Source: Bordetella parapertussis
GTDB lineage: Bacteria; Pseudomonadota; Gammaproteobacteria; Burkholderiales; Burkholderiaceae_B
Assembly (NCBI GenBank): GCA_945911685.1
Contig: CAMEAW010000028.1
Location: 1-29,652 of the forward strand
Length of the DNA: 29,652 nucleotides
Direction of reading: 5' to 3'
Under the pieces are notes generated by a model. It did no database searches. It saw only the letters and a program-made list of their open reading frames with translations, and was not told the origin of the DNA. A program made the position numbers and the translations under genes. Positions within the stretch are counted from its first letter, which is position 1; every line of letters begins with the position of its first letter. Below are positions 1 to 9,969 of the stretch, piece after piece.

Positions 1-39
1 GTTAAAGACTTCTCTGCCAAAGTCGCGACAGCGGCTTAA
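1..39 (+). CDS. rpsP: 30S ribosomal protein S16, C-terminal end (partial)
   Basis: Only the last 12 codons and the TAA stop are inside the window; frame 1 reads VKDFSAKVATAA then stop. The Ala/Lys-rich tail and the position directly in front of rimM and trmD identify it as the end of rpsP, first gene of the usual rpsP-rimM-trmD operon. S16 is a small-subunit assembly protein. The call rests mostly on context because so little sequence is visible. Confidence 0.75.
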   Translation, partial: VKDFSAKVATAA

Positions 40-42
40 TTG

Positions 43-639
43 ATGGCTGTTGATGGCGCCGCAACAGCGCCAGATGATCTGATCGAACTAGGTCGGATCA
101 TTTCAGCCTATGGTGTGCGCGGTTGGGTCAAGATTCAGCCGCATTCTGCCCAAGGTACTGTACTTCGCGCTGCACCTGTGTGGTGGCTAGTCGCACCTGT
201 TGCGCCTCTGGCTAAGCCTGGCGCACCCGTCCCTCATAAGGTTAAGCAGGCGCGGCCTCAAGGCTCAACGGTTGTTGCCGATCTTGAAGGTGTTGGCGAG
301 CGGGATTTGGCTGAAAACCTGCGCGGTTACACCGTCTTGGTATCCCGGCAACATTTTCCTAAAGCTCAAACAGATGAGTACTACTGGGTTGATCTGGTGG
401 GCTGTCAGGTTTTTGGCGAAGATGGTCTTTTGGGTGTCGTGCACGAGGTCGTTGATAACGGTGCCCACGCCCTTCTCAAAGTACACCGCCAGCAAGCGCA
501 AGAGGGGGCAAAACCACTCGCGTTGCTTGACATGAAAGGTAAGCCGCAAGAAACACTGGTCCCTTTTGTGGCAGCTCACGTGCAGCATGTTGATATCGTT
601 GCGCGTCGAATCGATACTGATTGGCCTGTAGACTTTTAG
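43..639 (+). CDS. rimM: Ribosome maturation factor RimM
   Basis: About 198 residues. RimM binds S19 in the 30S head and helps late maturation of 16S rRNA. The N-terminal barrel (about residues 12-100) shows the family signature around [16 protein letters not shown], and the C-terminal PRC-barrel half contains the [13 protein letters not shown] segment. The ATG at 43 is taken as start; the TTG at 40 immediately before it is in frame and cannot be excluded. It begins 3 nt after the rpsP stop with no clear Shine-Dalgarno, so translation is probably coupled to rpsP. trmD follows 10 nt after the stop. Confidence 0.95.
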   Translation: MAVDGAATAPDDLIELGRIISAYGVRGWVKIQPHSAQGTVLRAAPVWWLVAPVAPLAKPGAPVPHKVKQARPQGSTVVADLEGVGERDLAENLRGYTVLVSRQHFPKAQTDEYYWVDLVGCQVFGEDGLLGVVHEVVDNGAHALLKVHRQQAQEGAKPLALLDMKGKPQETLVPFVAAHVQHVDIVARRIDTDWPVDF

Positions 640-649
640 AATCGCTGCG

Positions 650-1423
650 ATGCGAATCGATCTCGTCACTTTGTTTCCTGAAATGTTTAGCGTGGTCCGC
701 GACCTTGGCGTGACGGGCCGCGCGCACGGCAATCAGCTCTGGTCTTTGCATACCCATAGCCCGCGTGATTACACCGAAGATGTGCACCGCACGGTAGACG
801 ACCGGCCCTACGGCGGAGGGCCCGGCATGGTTATGATGGCCGAGCCTTTAACGCGCGCGCTCTCAGCGATTCGCACCCAGCGCGCCACACAAGATCAAGC
901 CGCGCAAGGTCAAACCCCCGTAGTATTGCTCTCGCCAATTGGTAAACCCTTTGCTCAAGCGCAGGCCAAACATCTGGCTCAGTCGTCAGGTGCAATCTTT
1001 ATTTGTGGTCGCTACGAAGGCGTTGATCAACGGTTTATTGATCAGCACGTCGACGAGCAGTGGTCGCTTGGTGATTTTGTGTTGTCGGGCGGCGAGATCG
1101 CGGCTTTAGCGATGATCGACGCCGCAGTCCGGTTGCTACCTGGCGCCCTGAATCATGGGCAATCGTCTGCACAAGACTCTTTTCAAGAGTCGTTGTCAGG
1201 CTTGTTGGATAGCCCGCACTACACTCGCCCTGAAAACTTAAACGGCCAAGCCGTGCCCGCTGTATTGCTGTCAGGTAACCACGCAAATATCGCGCGCTGG
1301 CGGCGCGAGCAATCGCTGGCCATCACGCTTGCTAACCGGCCAGACCTGCTTGAGCAGGCACGCGCTCGCGGCTTATTAACCAAGGCCGACGAGCGGTATT
1401 TGCTGGCCTTGGCTACTTCTTAG
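650..1423 (+). CDS. trmD: tRNA (guanine-N1)-methyltransferase TrmD
   Basis: 257 residues, the normal length. TrmD is a SPOUT methyltransferase that makes m1G37 in tRNAs reading CNN codons and so prevents frameshifting. The start [13 protein letters not shown] and the segment [13 protein letters not shown] are diagnostic. The trefoil-knot cofactor site is seen as [14 protein letters not shown] and [18 protein letters not shown]. It is third in the operon after rpsP and rimM. The next gene downstream is valS on the opposite strand, with the two stop codons overlapping by 4 nt, so rplS is not at its usual place. Confidence 0.97.
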   Translation: MRIDLVTLFPEMFSVVRDLGVTGRAHGNQLWSLHTHSPRDYTEDVHRTVDDRPYGGGPGMVMMAEPLTRALSAIRTQRATQDQAAQGQTPVVLLSPIGKPFAQAQAKHLAQSSGAIFICGRYEGVDQRFIDQHVDEQWSLGDFVLSGGEIAALAMIDAAVRLLPGALNHGQSSAQDSFQESLSGLLDSPHYTRPENLNGQAVPAVLLSGNHANIARWRREQSLAITLANRPDLLEQARARGLLTKADERYLLALATS

Positions 1424-4326
1424 GCGCTTCCCAATTTAGCCCGTTGCGCTTGAACTTGCTTGAGCGTGTCGCCAAACTGTTCAACCCGCAGTTTTTCTTG
1501 TTCAACCACGGCAGCGGGTGCGCGCGCCACGAACGATTCGTTTGTCAGCTTTGCCTGGGCTTTAGCAATTTCACCTGCCAGACGGGCGATTTCTTTGTCT
1601 AAGCGAACGCGTTCGGCGGGCACATCGATTTCGACCTTCAGCATCAGGTGCGTATCGCCCACCACTTGCACAGGCGAGCCGTCGTCTGGCAGCTCAGTGA
1701 CCACTTCAACGCCCGACAATTTGGCGAGCGCTGCCACATAGCTAGCGTGCTCGGTGAGCATCGCTTGGGGGCCCTTGGCAATCAGCGGCACTCGCGCAGC
1801 GGGCGAGAGGTTCATTTCGCTACGCAAGGCTCTGACTGCTTCAATCTGACCTTTCAATAAGGCGACCCGTGCACTAGCCGTAGGATCGACCGCTTCAAGG
1901 TTTGGCTGTGGAAAGGGCTGAATCGACACGCTGGTGACGTCGGTTGCGGCGCGCTTACCCGCCACCAGCGACACCTTTTGCCAGAGCTCTTCGGTGATGA
2001 AAGGCATGATGGGGTGCAACAGACGCAATACCGCCTCAAGCACCCGAATCAAGGTGCGGCGCGTGGTGCGTTGTTGTTCGGGCGTACCGGTTTGAATTTG
2101 AACCTTCGCAAGCTCAAGATACCAGTCGCAGTATTCGTCCCACACAAAGTGGTACAGCGCATTTGAAATATTATCAAAGCGATAGTCGGCAAAGCCTTTT
2201 GCCACGTCTCGCTCAAGCAATTGCAACTCGCTGATGATCCAACGATCGACAAAACTCTGTGCCGAGGTATCTGCCGCGTCCGCAATCTCTTGGCCCTCGG
2301 TGTTCATCAAGACAAAACGTGTGGCGTTCCAGAGTTTGTTACAAAAGTTTCGATAGCCTTCACAACGTTTCAAATCAAAATTGATGTTGCGTCCAAGGCT
2401 GGCATAGGCGGCCATGGTAAAGCGCAGCGCATCGGTGCCGAAGGCAGGGATCCCATCCGGAAACTGCTTGCGCGTGGTTTTTTCAATGGCGCCCGCTTGC
2501 TTGGGGTTCATCAAGCCATAGGTGCGTTTGCCCACCAGGGTTTCAAGATCGACACCATCAATCAAATCAACAGGGTCAAGCGTGTTGCCCTTTGATTTGC
2601 TCATTTTTTGGCCTTCGGCGTCGCGAATCAAGCCATGCACATAGACGTGTTTGAAGGGCACCTGGCCTGTTAGATGGGTGGTCATCATGACCATGCGTGC
2701 GACCCAAAAAAAGATAATGTCAAAACCGGTGACCAATACGCTTGAGGGTAAGTAGCGCGCGTAATCGGAGGTTTGTGCGGGCCAGCCCATGGTGGTGAAG
2801 GGTACGAGTGCCGACGAGAACCAGGTATCCAGCACGTCGGGGTCGCGCGTGAGCGGGCCAGAGACGCCAGCGGCCTTGGCCTGGTTGAGCGCCTCGGCCT
2901 CGGTGTGTGCAACAAACACTTGGCCATCGGCCGCGTACCAAGCCGGGATCTGATGACCCCACCATAATTGACGTGAAATGCACCAGTCTTGAATGTTTTC
3001 AAGCCACTGGTTATAAGTGGTTGTCCAGTTCGAAGGATAGAACTGCACCTCCCCCTTTGCCACAACTTCAAGGGCGACTTCGGTGATGCTCTTGCCCGGG
3101 TGCAGTGTGTCGGCCGGTGCGGGCTTGCTCATTGCCACAAACCACTGGTCGGTCAGCATCGGTTCAAGCACAGCACCGCTACGATCGCCGCGTGGCTGCA
3201 TCATTTTGTGCGCTTCAACTTTGACTAAAAACCCTTGTTTTTCAAGCTCAGCGACAACCGCTTTGCGGGCGTCAAAACGATCAAGGCCTTGAAATTGTGC
3301 AGGGCCCTGATCACTGACTTTTGCGTCAAGCGTAAAGATTACGATTAAGGGCAGGCCATGGCGCATCGCGCAGGCGTAGTCGTTAAAGTCATGGGCACCG
3401 GTGATTTTGACGCAACCCGTACCAAAGGCTTGATCCACAAAATCATCAGCAATGATGGGAATCTGGCGGTTACATAGGGGCAGATCGACCATTTTTCCGA
3501 TCAGATGCTTGTAGCGTTCGTCGTCGGGGTGTACACACAGCGCGCCATCGGCCAGCATCGTCTCTGGACGAGTGGTGGCGATCGTCATGCCGGTCAGCGT
3601 TTGCGTCGTGCCATCTGCTTGCGTGACGGTTTGCGGGCCATCAACAAACGGATACTGGATGTGCCACAGATGCCCGTCGGTTTCAACCGCTTGCACCTCA
3701 AGGTCAGACACCGCCGTCATCAGTTTGGGATCCCAGTTCACCAAACGTTTGCCACGATAGATTAGGCCTTGCTTGTGCAGGCGAACAAAGGTTTCAACGA
3801 CGCCTTCTGACATTTGAGCGTCCATCGTGAAGTATTCACGCGGCCAGTCGGCCGAGGCGCCCAGCCGGCGCACTTGGCTTGTGATGGTGTTGCCTGAGAC
3901 CTCTTTCCACTCCCAGACCTTTTTAATGAAATTTTCACGACCAAGATCATGACGCGAGACCTTTTGCGCATCTAGCTGACGTTCGACCACGATTTGAGTC
4001 GCGATGCCCGCGTGGTCAGTGCCCGGCACAAACACGGTGTCACATCCCAGCATGCGGTGGTAACGAATCAGGCCGTCCATGATGGTTTGATTAAACGCAT
4101 GCCCCATGTGCAGTGTGCCCGTCACGTTCGGTGGCGGAAACTGAATGGCGTAGGCGGGGGGCATTGCCGGCGGTGTTGCCGAGGCGCCCGGCGCAGCCAC
4201 TTGAACGTGCTGGCCCGCAGCAAAATAGCCCCGACGCTCCCATTCGGGATACCAACGGGCTTCAATCTCGGCCGGTTCGAAGCTTTTTGAGAGATCCACA
4301 TCTGGCAGTGGGTTGGGCTGGGTCAT
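1420..4326 (-). CDS. valS: Valyl-tRNA synthetase
   Basis: 968 residues, class Ia aminoacyl-tRNA synthetase that charges tRNA-Val. The HIGH motif is HMGH at residues 73-76 inside [13 protein letters not shown], and the KMSKS motif is at 574-578. The editing domain between them contains [22 protein letters not shown]. The C-terminal ~80 residues ([18 protein letters not shown] onward) form the expected coiled-coil arm. It is transcribed toward trmD, and its start lies 171 nt from ndk, transcribed divergently. No truncation is visible; a short Ala/Pro-rich stretch near residues 43-58 is not part of the conserved core. Confidence 0.98.
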   Translation of the reverse strand: MTQPNPLPDVDLSKSFEPAEIEARWYPEWERRGYFAAGQHVQVAAPGASATPPAMPPAYAIQFPPPNVTGTLHMGHAFNQTIMDGLIRYHRMLGCDTVFVPGTDHAGIATQIVVERQLDAQKVSRHDLGRENFIKKVWEWKEVSGNTITSQVRRLGASADWPREYFTMDAQMSEGVVETFVRLHKQGLIYRGKRLVNWDPKLMTAVSDLEVQAVETDGHLWHIQYPFVDGPQTVTQADGTTQTLTGMTIATTRPETMLADGALCVHPDDERYKHLIGKMVDLPLCNRQIPIIADDFVDQAFGTGCVKITGAHDFNDYACAMRHGLPLIVIFTLDAKVSDQGPAQFQGLDRFDARKAVVAELEKQGFLVKVEAHKMMQPRGDRSGAVLEPMLTDQWFVAMSKPAPADTLHPGKSITEVALEVVAKGEVQFYPSNWTTTYNQWLENIQDWCISRQLWWGHQIPAWYAADGQVFVAHTEAEALNQAKAAGVSGPLTRDPDVLDTWFSSALVPFTTMGWPAQTSDYARYLPSSVLVTGFDIIFFWVARMVMMTTHLTGQVPFKHVYVHGLIRDAEGQKMSKSKGNTLDPVDLIDGVDLETLVGKRTYGLMNPKQAGAIEKTTRKQFPDGIPAFGTDALRFTMAAYASLGRNINFDLKRCEGYRNFCNKLWNATRFVLMNTEGQEIADAADTSAQSFVDRWIISELQLLERDVAKGFADYRFDNISNALYHFVWDEYCDWYLELAKVQIQTGTPEQQRTTRRTLIRVLEAVLRLLHPIMPFITEELWQKVSLVAGKRAATDVTSVSIQPFPQPNLEAVDPTASARVALLKGQIEAVRALRSEMNLSPAARVPLIAKGPQAMLTEHASYVAALAKLSGVEVVTELPDDGSPVQVVGDTHLMLKVEIDVPAERVRLDKEIARLAGEIAKAQAKLTNESFVARAPAAVVEQEKLRVEQFGDTLKQVQAQRAKLGSA

Positions 4327-4427
4327 AGGGGTTCCGCAAGTGTTAGGCAGTGTGTCAGGCGCTTAATCAGGCCGCCGCAAGTTCAGTTCTAGCCTTCTAT
4401 TTTAGGATGTTGTCGGGTTTAGTGCCG

Positions 4428-4436
4428 TGGTAGAAT
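4428..4436 (+). promoter_or_regulatory. Putative extended -10 promoter for ndk
   Basis: The divergent valS-ndk gap contains TGGTAGAAT, an extended -10 (TGn followed by TAGAAT at 4431-4436). A weak -35, TTGTCG, lies at 4410-4415 with a short 15-nt spacer. The site is about 60 nt upstream of the ndk start. Assigned by eye from sigma-70 consensus only. Confidence 0.45.
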
Positions 4437-4497
4437 ATTGGGTTACGGTGGGCGTAAGCAAAGTCCCTGTTTTTATTGAGAAATCTTGGAGTTTTAC

Positions 4498-4923
4498 ATG
4501 TCTGTCGAACGTACACTATCGATTATTAAGCCTGATGCCGTTGCAAAAAACGTGATCGGTCAAATTGTTGCGCGCTTTGAAGCCAAAGGCTTGAAAGTCA
4601 TTGCCGCCCGTCTCACACAGTTGTCACGTGCTGATGCCGAGCGCTTTTACGCTGTGCACAGCGCACGTCCTTTCTTCAAAGACCTGGTCGATTTCATGAT
4701 CTCTGGCCCCGTTTTTGTACAAGCCCTTGAGGGCAACAACGCCATTCAAACTAACCGTGACCTGATGGGCGCTACCGATCCTAAAAAAGCAGAAAAAGGC
4801 ACGATCCGTGCAGATTTTGCCGACAGCATTGATGCCAACGCCGTCCACGGCTCTGATGCGCCTGAAACTGCAGCGGTCGAAATTGCTTTTTTCTTCCCTG
4901 AAATCAACATCCACAGCCGTTAA
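4498..4923 (+). CDS. ndk: Nucleoside diphosphate kinase
   Basis: 141 residues, the normal length. Ndk transfers the gamma-phosphate of ATP to NDPs through a phosphohistidine; the catalytic histidine is H117 in [12 protein letters not shown]. The N-terminus [11 protein letters not shown] is diagnostic. The ATG at 4498 is chosen over an in-frame TTG at 4486 because GGAG at 4488-4491 sits 6 nt upstream as a ribosome-binding site and the protein then starts MSVERTLS, as in homologues. rlmN follows 30 nt after the stop. Confidence 0.98.
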   Translation: MSVERTLSIIKPDAVAKNVIGQIVARFEAKGLKVIAARLTQLSRADAERFYAVHSARPFFKDLVDFMISGPVFVQALEGNNAIQTNRDLMGATDPKKAEKGTIRADFADSIDANAVHGSDAPETAAVEIAFFFPEINIHSR

Positions 4924-4953
4924 TTCGGTTGACTGAAAAGTGGCGCACGCTGC

Positions 4954-6102
4954 ATGCATCCTGAACCGATCAATCTGCTTGGGCTCGATGCCCCGGCACT
5001 GACCCAATTAGTGGGGCAGTGGGGGGGCAAGCCGTTTCGCGCCCGGCAATTGCAAAAGTGGGTGCATCAGCGCAATACCAGTTGCTTTGATGACATGACT
5101 GACCTGGCGCGCGATTTTCGCGCCCAGTTGACCGAACAGTGCGTGGTGCAGGCTCCAGCGGTGCTGACTCAGCAACGCTCAAGTGATGGCACCCGTAAAT
5201 GGCTGTTTGACGTAGGTCAGGGCAACGCGATTGAATCGGTGTTTATCCCCGAAGACGATCGCGGCACGCTTTGTATCTCTAGCCAGGCTGGTTGTAATGT
5301 CGGTTGTCGTTTCTGCTCAACCGGACACCAAGGATTTAACCGCAACCTAACCGCAGCCGAGATCATCGGGCAATTGTGGTGGGCACGTCATGAACTCCTC
5401 AAAGACATCGATTCGTCCCGCCTTGCGGCCGGCGATAAGATCGCCGATACGCGCGTCATCAGTAATGTTGTCATGATGGGTATGGGAGAGCCCCTGCTCA
5501 ATTACGACCCCGTGGTCACTGCGGTGCGTTTGATGCTTGATGACAATGCCTATGGTTTGTCGCGGCGTCGGGTCACAATCTCTACCTCGGGCGTTGTGCC
5601 AATGATGGATCGCCTTTCGCAAGATTGCCCAGTGGCACTGGCAGTGTCTTTGCATGCGCCGAATGATGCCCTGCGCGATCAGCTAGTTCCCTTGAATAAA
5701 AAATACCCGCTCGCTGAATTGCTCGCGGCCTGCGAGCGCTATCTTGAGTTCGCACCGCGCGATTTCATCACCTTCGAATACGTAATGCTCGACGGCGTCA
5801 ATGATTCTGATGAGCATGCTCGCGAGCTCATTGCATTGGTGCGCCGCGTGCACTGCAAACTGAACCTCATCCCTTTTAATCCCTTTCCTGCTTCAGGGCT
5901 TAAGCGTTCAGCTGCGGCGCGTATCAAGACCTTCTCTCAGATACTTAGCGATGCCGGCATTGTTACCACCGTGCGCAAAACCCGCGGCGACGATATTGAT
6001 GCGGCCTGCGGGCAATTGGCGGGCGAGGTCCAAGACCGTACGCGTTTAAGCGAACAAATGGCTTTGAAACGATCGATTCCGATAAAAGAGGTTCGAGCAT
6101 GA
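4954..6102 (+). CDS. rlmN: Dual-specificity 23S rRNA/tRNA A2-methyltransferase RlmN
   Basis: 382 residues. Radical-SAM enzyme that makes m2A2503 in 23S rRNA and m2A37 in some tRNAs. The iron-sulfur cluster motif CxxxCxxC is C114, C118 and C121 (CNVGCRFC). The methyl-carrying cysteine is C352 in [25 protein letters not shown] and [19 protein letters not shown] are family hallmarks. The stop overlaps the next gene by 4 nt (ATGA), implying translational coupling. In many related genomes a PilF/PilW TPR gene sits between rlmN and rodZ; none is present here. Confidence 0.97.
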   Translation: MHPEPINLLGLDAPALTQLVGQWGGKPFRARQLQKWVHQRNTSCFDDMTDLARDFRAQLTEQCVVQAPAVLTQQRSSDGTRKWLFDVGQGNAIESVFIPEDDRGTLCISSQAGCNVGCRFCSTGHQGFNRNLTAAEIIGQLWWARHELLKDIDSSRLAAGDKIADTRVISNVVMMGMGEPLLNYDPVVTAVRLMLDDNAYGLSRRRVTISTSGVVPMMDRLSQDCPVALAVSLHAPNDALRDQLVPLNKKYPLAELLAACERYLEFAPRDFITFEYVMLDGVNDSDEHARELIALVRRVHCKLNLIPFNPFPASGLKRSAAARIKTFSQILSDAGIVTTVRKTRGDDIDAACGQLAGEVQDRTRLSEQMALKRSIPIKEVRA

Positions 6103-6587
6103 CCGATGTCGAATTGAAAAATCCTTTGCGTGAAGAATCTGCGCCGGTACAAAATGAATTGATCATTTCGGCCGGCTCATTACGTAGCTTACGGGTATCA
6201 AAAGGCTTGTCGCTGCAAGACGTTGAGGTTCGGCTCAAGTACGCAGCAAGGCTGATCGATGCCCTCGAGTCCGAGCGATTTGATAGCCTGCCTCGCGGGC
6301 TGCCGTTAAAAACCCTGATCAAAAATTACGCCAAATTATTAGAGATCGATTCAAAGCCCCTAGAGGCGATGCTCGAGCCCTACATTGGGCGTGTTGAGGG
6401 TGGCATCGCCAATCACACGTCAACACGCACCTTAGGTGCGCATCAAATCGAACACAGCCAAGGCGGCTCAGTGGTTTGGTTTGTTCTGATCTTGATGTTG
6501 GCGTTGGCGGCGGCTGGCGTCGCGATCTGGCAAGGCTTGGTCCCCTCGGCTTGGTTGCCGGCGTGGCTTGGGGCCTGGACAAAATGA
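6099..6587 (+). CDS. RodZ-like helix-turn-helix membrane protein lacking the periplasmic domain
   Basis: 162 residues. Residues 25-90 ([20 protein letters not shown], then [20 protein letters not shown]) form the HTH domain typical of RodZ, which in known members contacts MreB inside the cell. A polar linker follows, then one hydrophobic helix at about 125-145 ([20 protein letters not shown]). The protein ends 17 residues later, so the periplasmic beta domain (DUF4115) of full-length RodZ is absent. Both ends overlap neighbours by 4 nt (rlmN upstream, ispG downstream), so no lost 3' portion can be hidden there. The slot between rlmN and ispG is the usual rodZ slot; whether it still acts in cell shape is inference. 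Confidence 0.8.
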   Translation: MTDVELKNPLREESAPVQNELIISAGSLRSLRVSKGLSLQDVEVRLKYAARLIDALESERFDSLPRGLPLKTLIKNYAKLLEIDSKPLEAMLEPYIGRVEGGIANHTSTRTLGAHQIEHSQGGSVVWFVLILMLALAAAGVAIWQGLVPSAWLPAWLGAWTK

Positions 6588-7918
6588 ACGAGTCTGTTCG
6601 CGCAACATTGGCTGAGGCGAACTCTGCGCCTGTTGCCCAGACTGAGGCCAACTCTGTGCCCAAGTCTACAGGTGTGTCAGTGGGCGCGCTTGCTCGCCAC
6701 CGTACTCGGCTTGTGCCCATCGAGTGGGGCGGTAAAGTGGTATCGATTGGCGGGCAGTCGCCCGTGCTGGTGCAGTCGATGACAAACACCGATACCGCAG
6801 ATGCGGTGGCCACTGCGATCCAAGTCAAAGAGCTGGCCCTCGCCGGTTCTGAGATTGTGCGTATTACCGTCAATACCCCCGAAGCTGCTCGCGAAGTCGC
6901 TGCGATCCGTGAACATCTTGATCGCATGGGTATTTCAGTGCCCCTTGCGGGTGATTTTCATTACAACGGGCATAAGCTGCTGACGCAGTTTCCCGAATGC
7001 GCGCAAGCCCTATCCAAGTATCGGATCAACCCCGGAAATATGGGGGGGGGTAAACGGCGCGATGACAATTTTGCGCAAATGATTGAGGTCGCGTGTCGCC
7101 ACAATAAGCCGGTACGCATTGGTGTCAATTGGGGAAGCCTCGATCACGAGCTGCTTGCCCGCATGATGGATGACAACAGCAAGTTAGCCTCACCGCTTGG
7201 CGCGCAGGCCGTTATGCGCGATGCGTTGGTGGTGTCAGCGATTAGCAATGCGCAACGCGCAGAAGAACTTGGCTTAAATCCTAACGCCATTATTTTGTCG
7301 TGCAAGGTCAGTCACGTGCAAGATTTGATCGCCGTCTATCGCGATTTAGCGGCACGTTGCGATTACCCCTTGCATTTGGGGCTGACTGAAGCGGGCATGG
7401 GCAGCAAAGGTATTGTGGCCTCAACGGCCGCGCTGAGCGTGCTCTTGCAAGAAGGCATCGGCGACACGATCAGGATTTCGCTCACGCCCGAGCCTGGCGG
7501 CGATCGCACGCGTGAGGTTGTGGTTGCCCAAGAAATTTTACAGACGATGGGTCTGCGTGCTTTTACCCCAATGGTGATTGCGTGCCCCGGCTGCGGTCGA
7601 ACCAGCAGCACGGTGTTTCAAGAACTAGCTGATCGCATTCAGACTTACTTGCGCGAGCAAATGCCGCTCTGGAAAAATAAATACCCCGGTGTTGAGTCAA
7701 TGAACGTCGCCGTGATGGGATGCGTGGTGAATGGGCCTGGCGAAAGTCGACACGCCGACTTGGGTATCAGCTTACCCGGTACGGGCGAGGTGCCCGCGGC
7801 ACCTGTGTTTGTCGATGGACAGCGCACGGTCACCCTGAAGGGCGACCATATCGCCGAAGAATTTCAAACGATTGTTCAAGAGTACGTCTCGCGTCGCTAC
7901 GGCGCGCGTGCCATTTAA
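6584..7918 (+). CDS. ispG: 4-hydroxy-3-methylbut-2-en-1-yl diphosphate synthase IspG (GcpE)
   Basis: 444 residues from the ATG at 6584, which overlaps the RodZ-like stop as ATGA. IspG converts MEcPP to HMBPP in the MEP isoprenoid pathway, using a 4Fe-4S cluster. Cluster ligands are C334 and C337 (CPGCGRTSS) and C380 (CVVNGPGE), with E387 completing the set. The conserved core starts near residue 36 ([19 protein letters not shown]). The first ~35 residues are an Ala/Ser/Glu-rich extension with a small internal echo (AEANSAP / TEANSVP). Start codons further upstream in this frame lie inside the rodZ gene and are less likely. hisS follows 9 nt after the stop. Confidence 0.97.
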   Translation: MNESVRATLAEANSAPVAQTEANSVPKSTGVSVGALARHRTRLVPIEWGGKVVSIGGQSPVLVQSMTNTDTADAVATAIQVKELALAGSEIVRITVNTPEAAREVAAIREHLDRMGISVPLAGDFHYNGHKLLTQFPECAQALSKYRINPGNMGGGKRRDDNFAQMIEVACRHNKPVRIGVNWGSLDHELLARMMDDNSKLASPLGAQAVMRDALVVSAISNAQRAEELGLNPNAIILSCKVSHVQDLIAVYRDLAARCDYPLHLGLTEAGMGSKGIVASTAALSVLLQEGIGDTIRISLTPEPGGDRTREVVVAQEILQTMGLRAFTPMVIACPGCGRTSSTVFQELADRIQTYLREQMPLWKNKYPGVESMNVAVMGCVVNGPGESRHADLGISLPGTGEVPAAPVFVDGQRTVTLKGDHIAEEFQTIVQEYVSRRYGARAI

Positions 7919-7927
7919 AGTTAAGAC

Positions 7928-9220
7928 ATGACCCAAGCTTTTTCAAAAGTGACCGCGATCCGCGGAATGAATGATGCCTTGCCCGGTGCCTCGGCGCGCT
8001 GGGAGCATCTCGAAGCTCTGGTACGTGAGTGGCTGCGGGCCTATGGCTATCGCAATATGCGTGCGCCGATTCTTGAGCACACCCGCCTGTTTACGCGCGG
8101 CATTGGCGAAGTCACCGATATTGTTGAAAAAGAGATGTACACCTTCACCGATTCGCTCAATGGCGAGTCACTGACCATGCGCCCCGAGTTCACCGCCGGG
8201 ATGGTGCGCGCGGCCATTGAACACAATCTTCTGTACGACCGGCCGCAGCGAGTATACGCGATGGGCCCAGTGTTTCGGCACGAGCGCCCTCAGCGCGGTC
8301 GTTACCGACAGTTTCATCAAATTGACGTCGAAGCCTTGGGTTTGGCAGGCCCGGATATCGACGCTGAATTAATCGTGATGGTGGCAAGGCTCTGGAAACT
8401 GCTGGGCATCACGGACGTCAAGCTAGAAATTAACTCTCTAGGACAAGGTGACGAACGTGCTGCGCATCGTGCGGCGCTGATCAAGCATCTTGAACTGCAT
8501 AAAGATATTTTGGATGAAGACGGCTTGCGGCGGATGCATACCAATCCTCTGCGAGTGCTAGACACAAAAAACCCTGCCATGCAGGCGATGGCTGACGCGG
8601 CACCAAAACTTTTCGATTTTTTAGGTGAAACGTCGCGCGCCCACTTTGAGGGTGTTTGTGCCCGGTTGACGGATGCAGGGGTGACGTATCGTTTAAATCC
8701 CCGAATGGTACGTGGGCTTGATTACTACAACTTAACGGTTTTTGAGTGGGTGACGGATAAACTCGGGGCGCAGGCTACGGTGTGCGGCGGTGGACGCTAT
8801 GACGGTTTGGTCGAGCTGTTGGGCGGCAAAGGCGCGCCGGCGGTGGGCTTTGCCATCGGGATGGAACGCCTGCTTGATCTGTGGGGGCAATATCAACCCG
8901 AAGTCGCTGCGCCCGAATGCGAGGTTTATATCGTGCATCAAGGTGATGAGGCGCAACGCCGTGCGGCACTGTTGGCCGAGTCGCTGCGTGACGTTGGCGT
9001 AGCGGTGATTGTGCATGCAGGTGCGGCCAGCTTTAAATCTCAGTTCAAACGGGCAGATGCAAGTGCCGCCGCGATTGCGGTTATTCTTGGGGGTGACGAG
9101 TTGGCAGCAGGCGTGGCATCAGTCAAGATGTTGCGGGCTGCGGATCAAACCCCAGACATGGCACAGTTTTCTGTGCCGCTTGATGAATTAGTGGCATTTT
9201 TGAAAGACAAGGTTAATTAA
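7928..9220 (+). CDS. hisS: Histidyl-tRNA synthetase
   Basis: 430 residues, class II synthetase that charges tRNA-His. Visible motifs are [11 protein letters not shown] (85-95), motif 2 around [19 protein letters not shown] (113-131), the histidine-binding [12 protein letters not shown] (about 263-274), [13 protein letters not shown], and motif 3 in [15 protein letters not shown]. The C-terminal ~100 residues are the anticodon-binding domain. It is distinguished from hisZ further downstream, a paralogue lacking the synthetase motifs. It lies between ispG and yfgM with gaps of 9 and 2 nt, suggesting one transcription unit. Confidence 0.98.
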   Translation: MTQAFSKVTAIRGMNDALPGASARWEHLEALVREWLRAYGYRNMRAPILEHTRLFTRGIGEVTDIVEKEMYTFTDSLNGESLTMRPEFTAGMVRAAIEHNLLYDRPQRVYAMGPVFRHERPQRGRYRQFHQIDVEALGLAGPDIDAELIVMVARLWKLLGITDVKLEINSLGQGDERAAHRAALIKHLELHKDILDEDGLRRMHTNPLRVLDTKNPAMQAMADAAPKLFDFLGETSRAHFEGVCARLTDAGVTYRLNPRMVRGLDYYNLTVFEWVTDKLGAQATVCGGGRYDGLVELLGGKGAPAVGFAIGMERLLDLWGQYQPEVAAPECEVYIVHQGDEAQRRAALLAESLRDVGVAVIVHAGAASFKSQFKRADASAAAIAVILGGDELAAGVASVKMLRAADQTPDMAQFSVPLDELVAFLKDKVN

Positions 9221-9222
9221 GC

Positions 9223-9855
9223 ATGGCATACGATCTCGACGAACAAGAACAACTCGACCAATTGCGTGCATGGTGGTCTAAATATGGCACGGCCGTGTTG
9301 ACCGCTTTGATCGTTGCTATGGCTGCGTTAGGTGGTTGGCGTGGCTTGCAGTGGTATGAAACCAGTCAGTCGACGCAGGCGCGGGGCTATTTTGAGGCGC
9401 TTGAAGAGGCCGGCCGCCAGCAGGGTGACGAATCGATTGCGCGCATCAATGCCGCAATGCAAACCTTGCGTTCAGAGTTCGGCGCAACTGATTATGCGGC
9501 ACGTGGTGCGTTAGTGGCGGCTTCGGCGTTAGCCTCGCGCAACGATTTGCAGGCCGCGCGCACGCAACTTGAATGGCTGGCGCAAACCAAAAATGCAACG
9601 CTGCTGCCCGTGGCCAAGCTGCGTCTGGCCGGTATTTTGCTCGAGCAAAAAGATTTCGACGCGGCCTTACTACAGCTAACCGATCCGCCAGCGCCCTTCG
9701 TTGGGTTGTACGCAGATCGCAGGGGCGATATTTTGTCCGCCCAAGGCAAAGGAGGCGCTGCTCGCGAAGCCTGGACCCAAGCCATTGAGGCGCTTGGCGC
9801 GGCAAATCCTTTGACCCCAGTCGTCAAACTCAAACTCGACGCGCTCGGAGCCTAA
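9223..9855 (+). CDS. yfgM: YfgM-family TPR protein, SecYEG ancillary subunit
   Basis: 210 residues. The N-terminus (MAYDLDEQEQLDQLRAWWSK) is cytoplasmic, followed by one membrane helix at about 21-40 (YGTAVLTALIVAMAALGGWR) and a periplasmic alpha-helical TPR-like domain. In enterobacteria YfgM associates with SecYEG and the chaperone PpiD. The start is 2 nt after the hisS stop. The last 14 codons, encoding LTPVVKLKLDALGA, form the first copy of a 56-bp tandem repeat that continues toward bamB. The order hisS-yfgM-bamB-der is the usual one. Confidence 0.92.
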   Translation: MAYDLDEQEQLDQLRAWWSKYGTAVLTALIVAMAALGGWRGLQWYETSQSTQARGYFEALEEAGRQQGDESIARINAAMQTLRSEFGATDYAARGALVAASALASRNDLQAARTQLEWLAQTKNATLLPVAKLRLAGILLEQKDFDAALLQLTDPPAPFVGLYADRRGDILSAQGKGGAAREAWTQAIEALGAANPLTPVVKLKLDALGA

Positions 9856-9857
9856 CA

Positions 9858-9911
9858 ATGTATGTCTTGACCCCAGTCGTCAAACTCAAACTCGACGCGC
9901 CAGGAGCCTAA
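9858..9911 (+). CDS. Repeat-derived micro-ORF 1 (17 codons)
   Basis: ATG to TAA encoding MYVLTPVVKLKLDAPGA, a copy of the YfgM C-terminus behind a new start. GGAG at 9847-9850 lies 7 nt upstream, and the start is 2 nt after the yfgM stop. It arises from unit 2 of the 56-bp repeat. Whether it is translated, for example by reinitiating ribosomes, is unknown; no function is claimed. Confidence 0.35.
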   Translation: MYVLTPVVKLKLDAPGA

Positions 9912-9913
9912 CG

Positions 9914-9967
9914 ATGTGTGCCTTCACCTTAGTAGTCAAACTCAAACTTGATGCGCTCGGAGCCTAA
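9914..9967 (+). CDS. Repeat-derived micro-ORF 2 (17 codons)
   Basis: ATG to TAA encoding MCAFTLVVKLKLDALGA. GGAG at 9903-9906 lies 7 nt upstream, and the start is 2 nt after the stop of micro-ORF 1. Compared with the yfgM end it has three synonymous changes (GTC to GTA, CTC to CTT, GAC to GAT) and two amino-acid changes, and it stays open. It ends 2 nt before the bamB ATG. Translation is possible but not shown. Confidence 0.35.
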   Translation: MCAFTLVVKLKLDALGA

Positions 9968-9969
9968 CG

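Noticed and set aside
265..732. 155-codon minus-strand ORF opposite rimM
   Set aside because: Antisense to clear rimM and trmD coding sequence, with no ribosome site or domain.
6319..6927. 202-codon open frame on the minus strand opposite rodZ-like and ispG
   Set aside because: It lies fully antisense to two well-supported genes, has Arg/Thr/Ser-rich composition typical of a shadow frame, and shows no recognisable domain.
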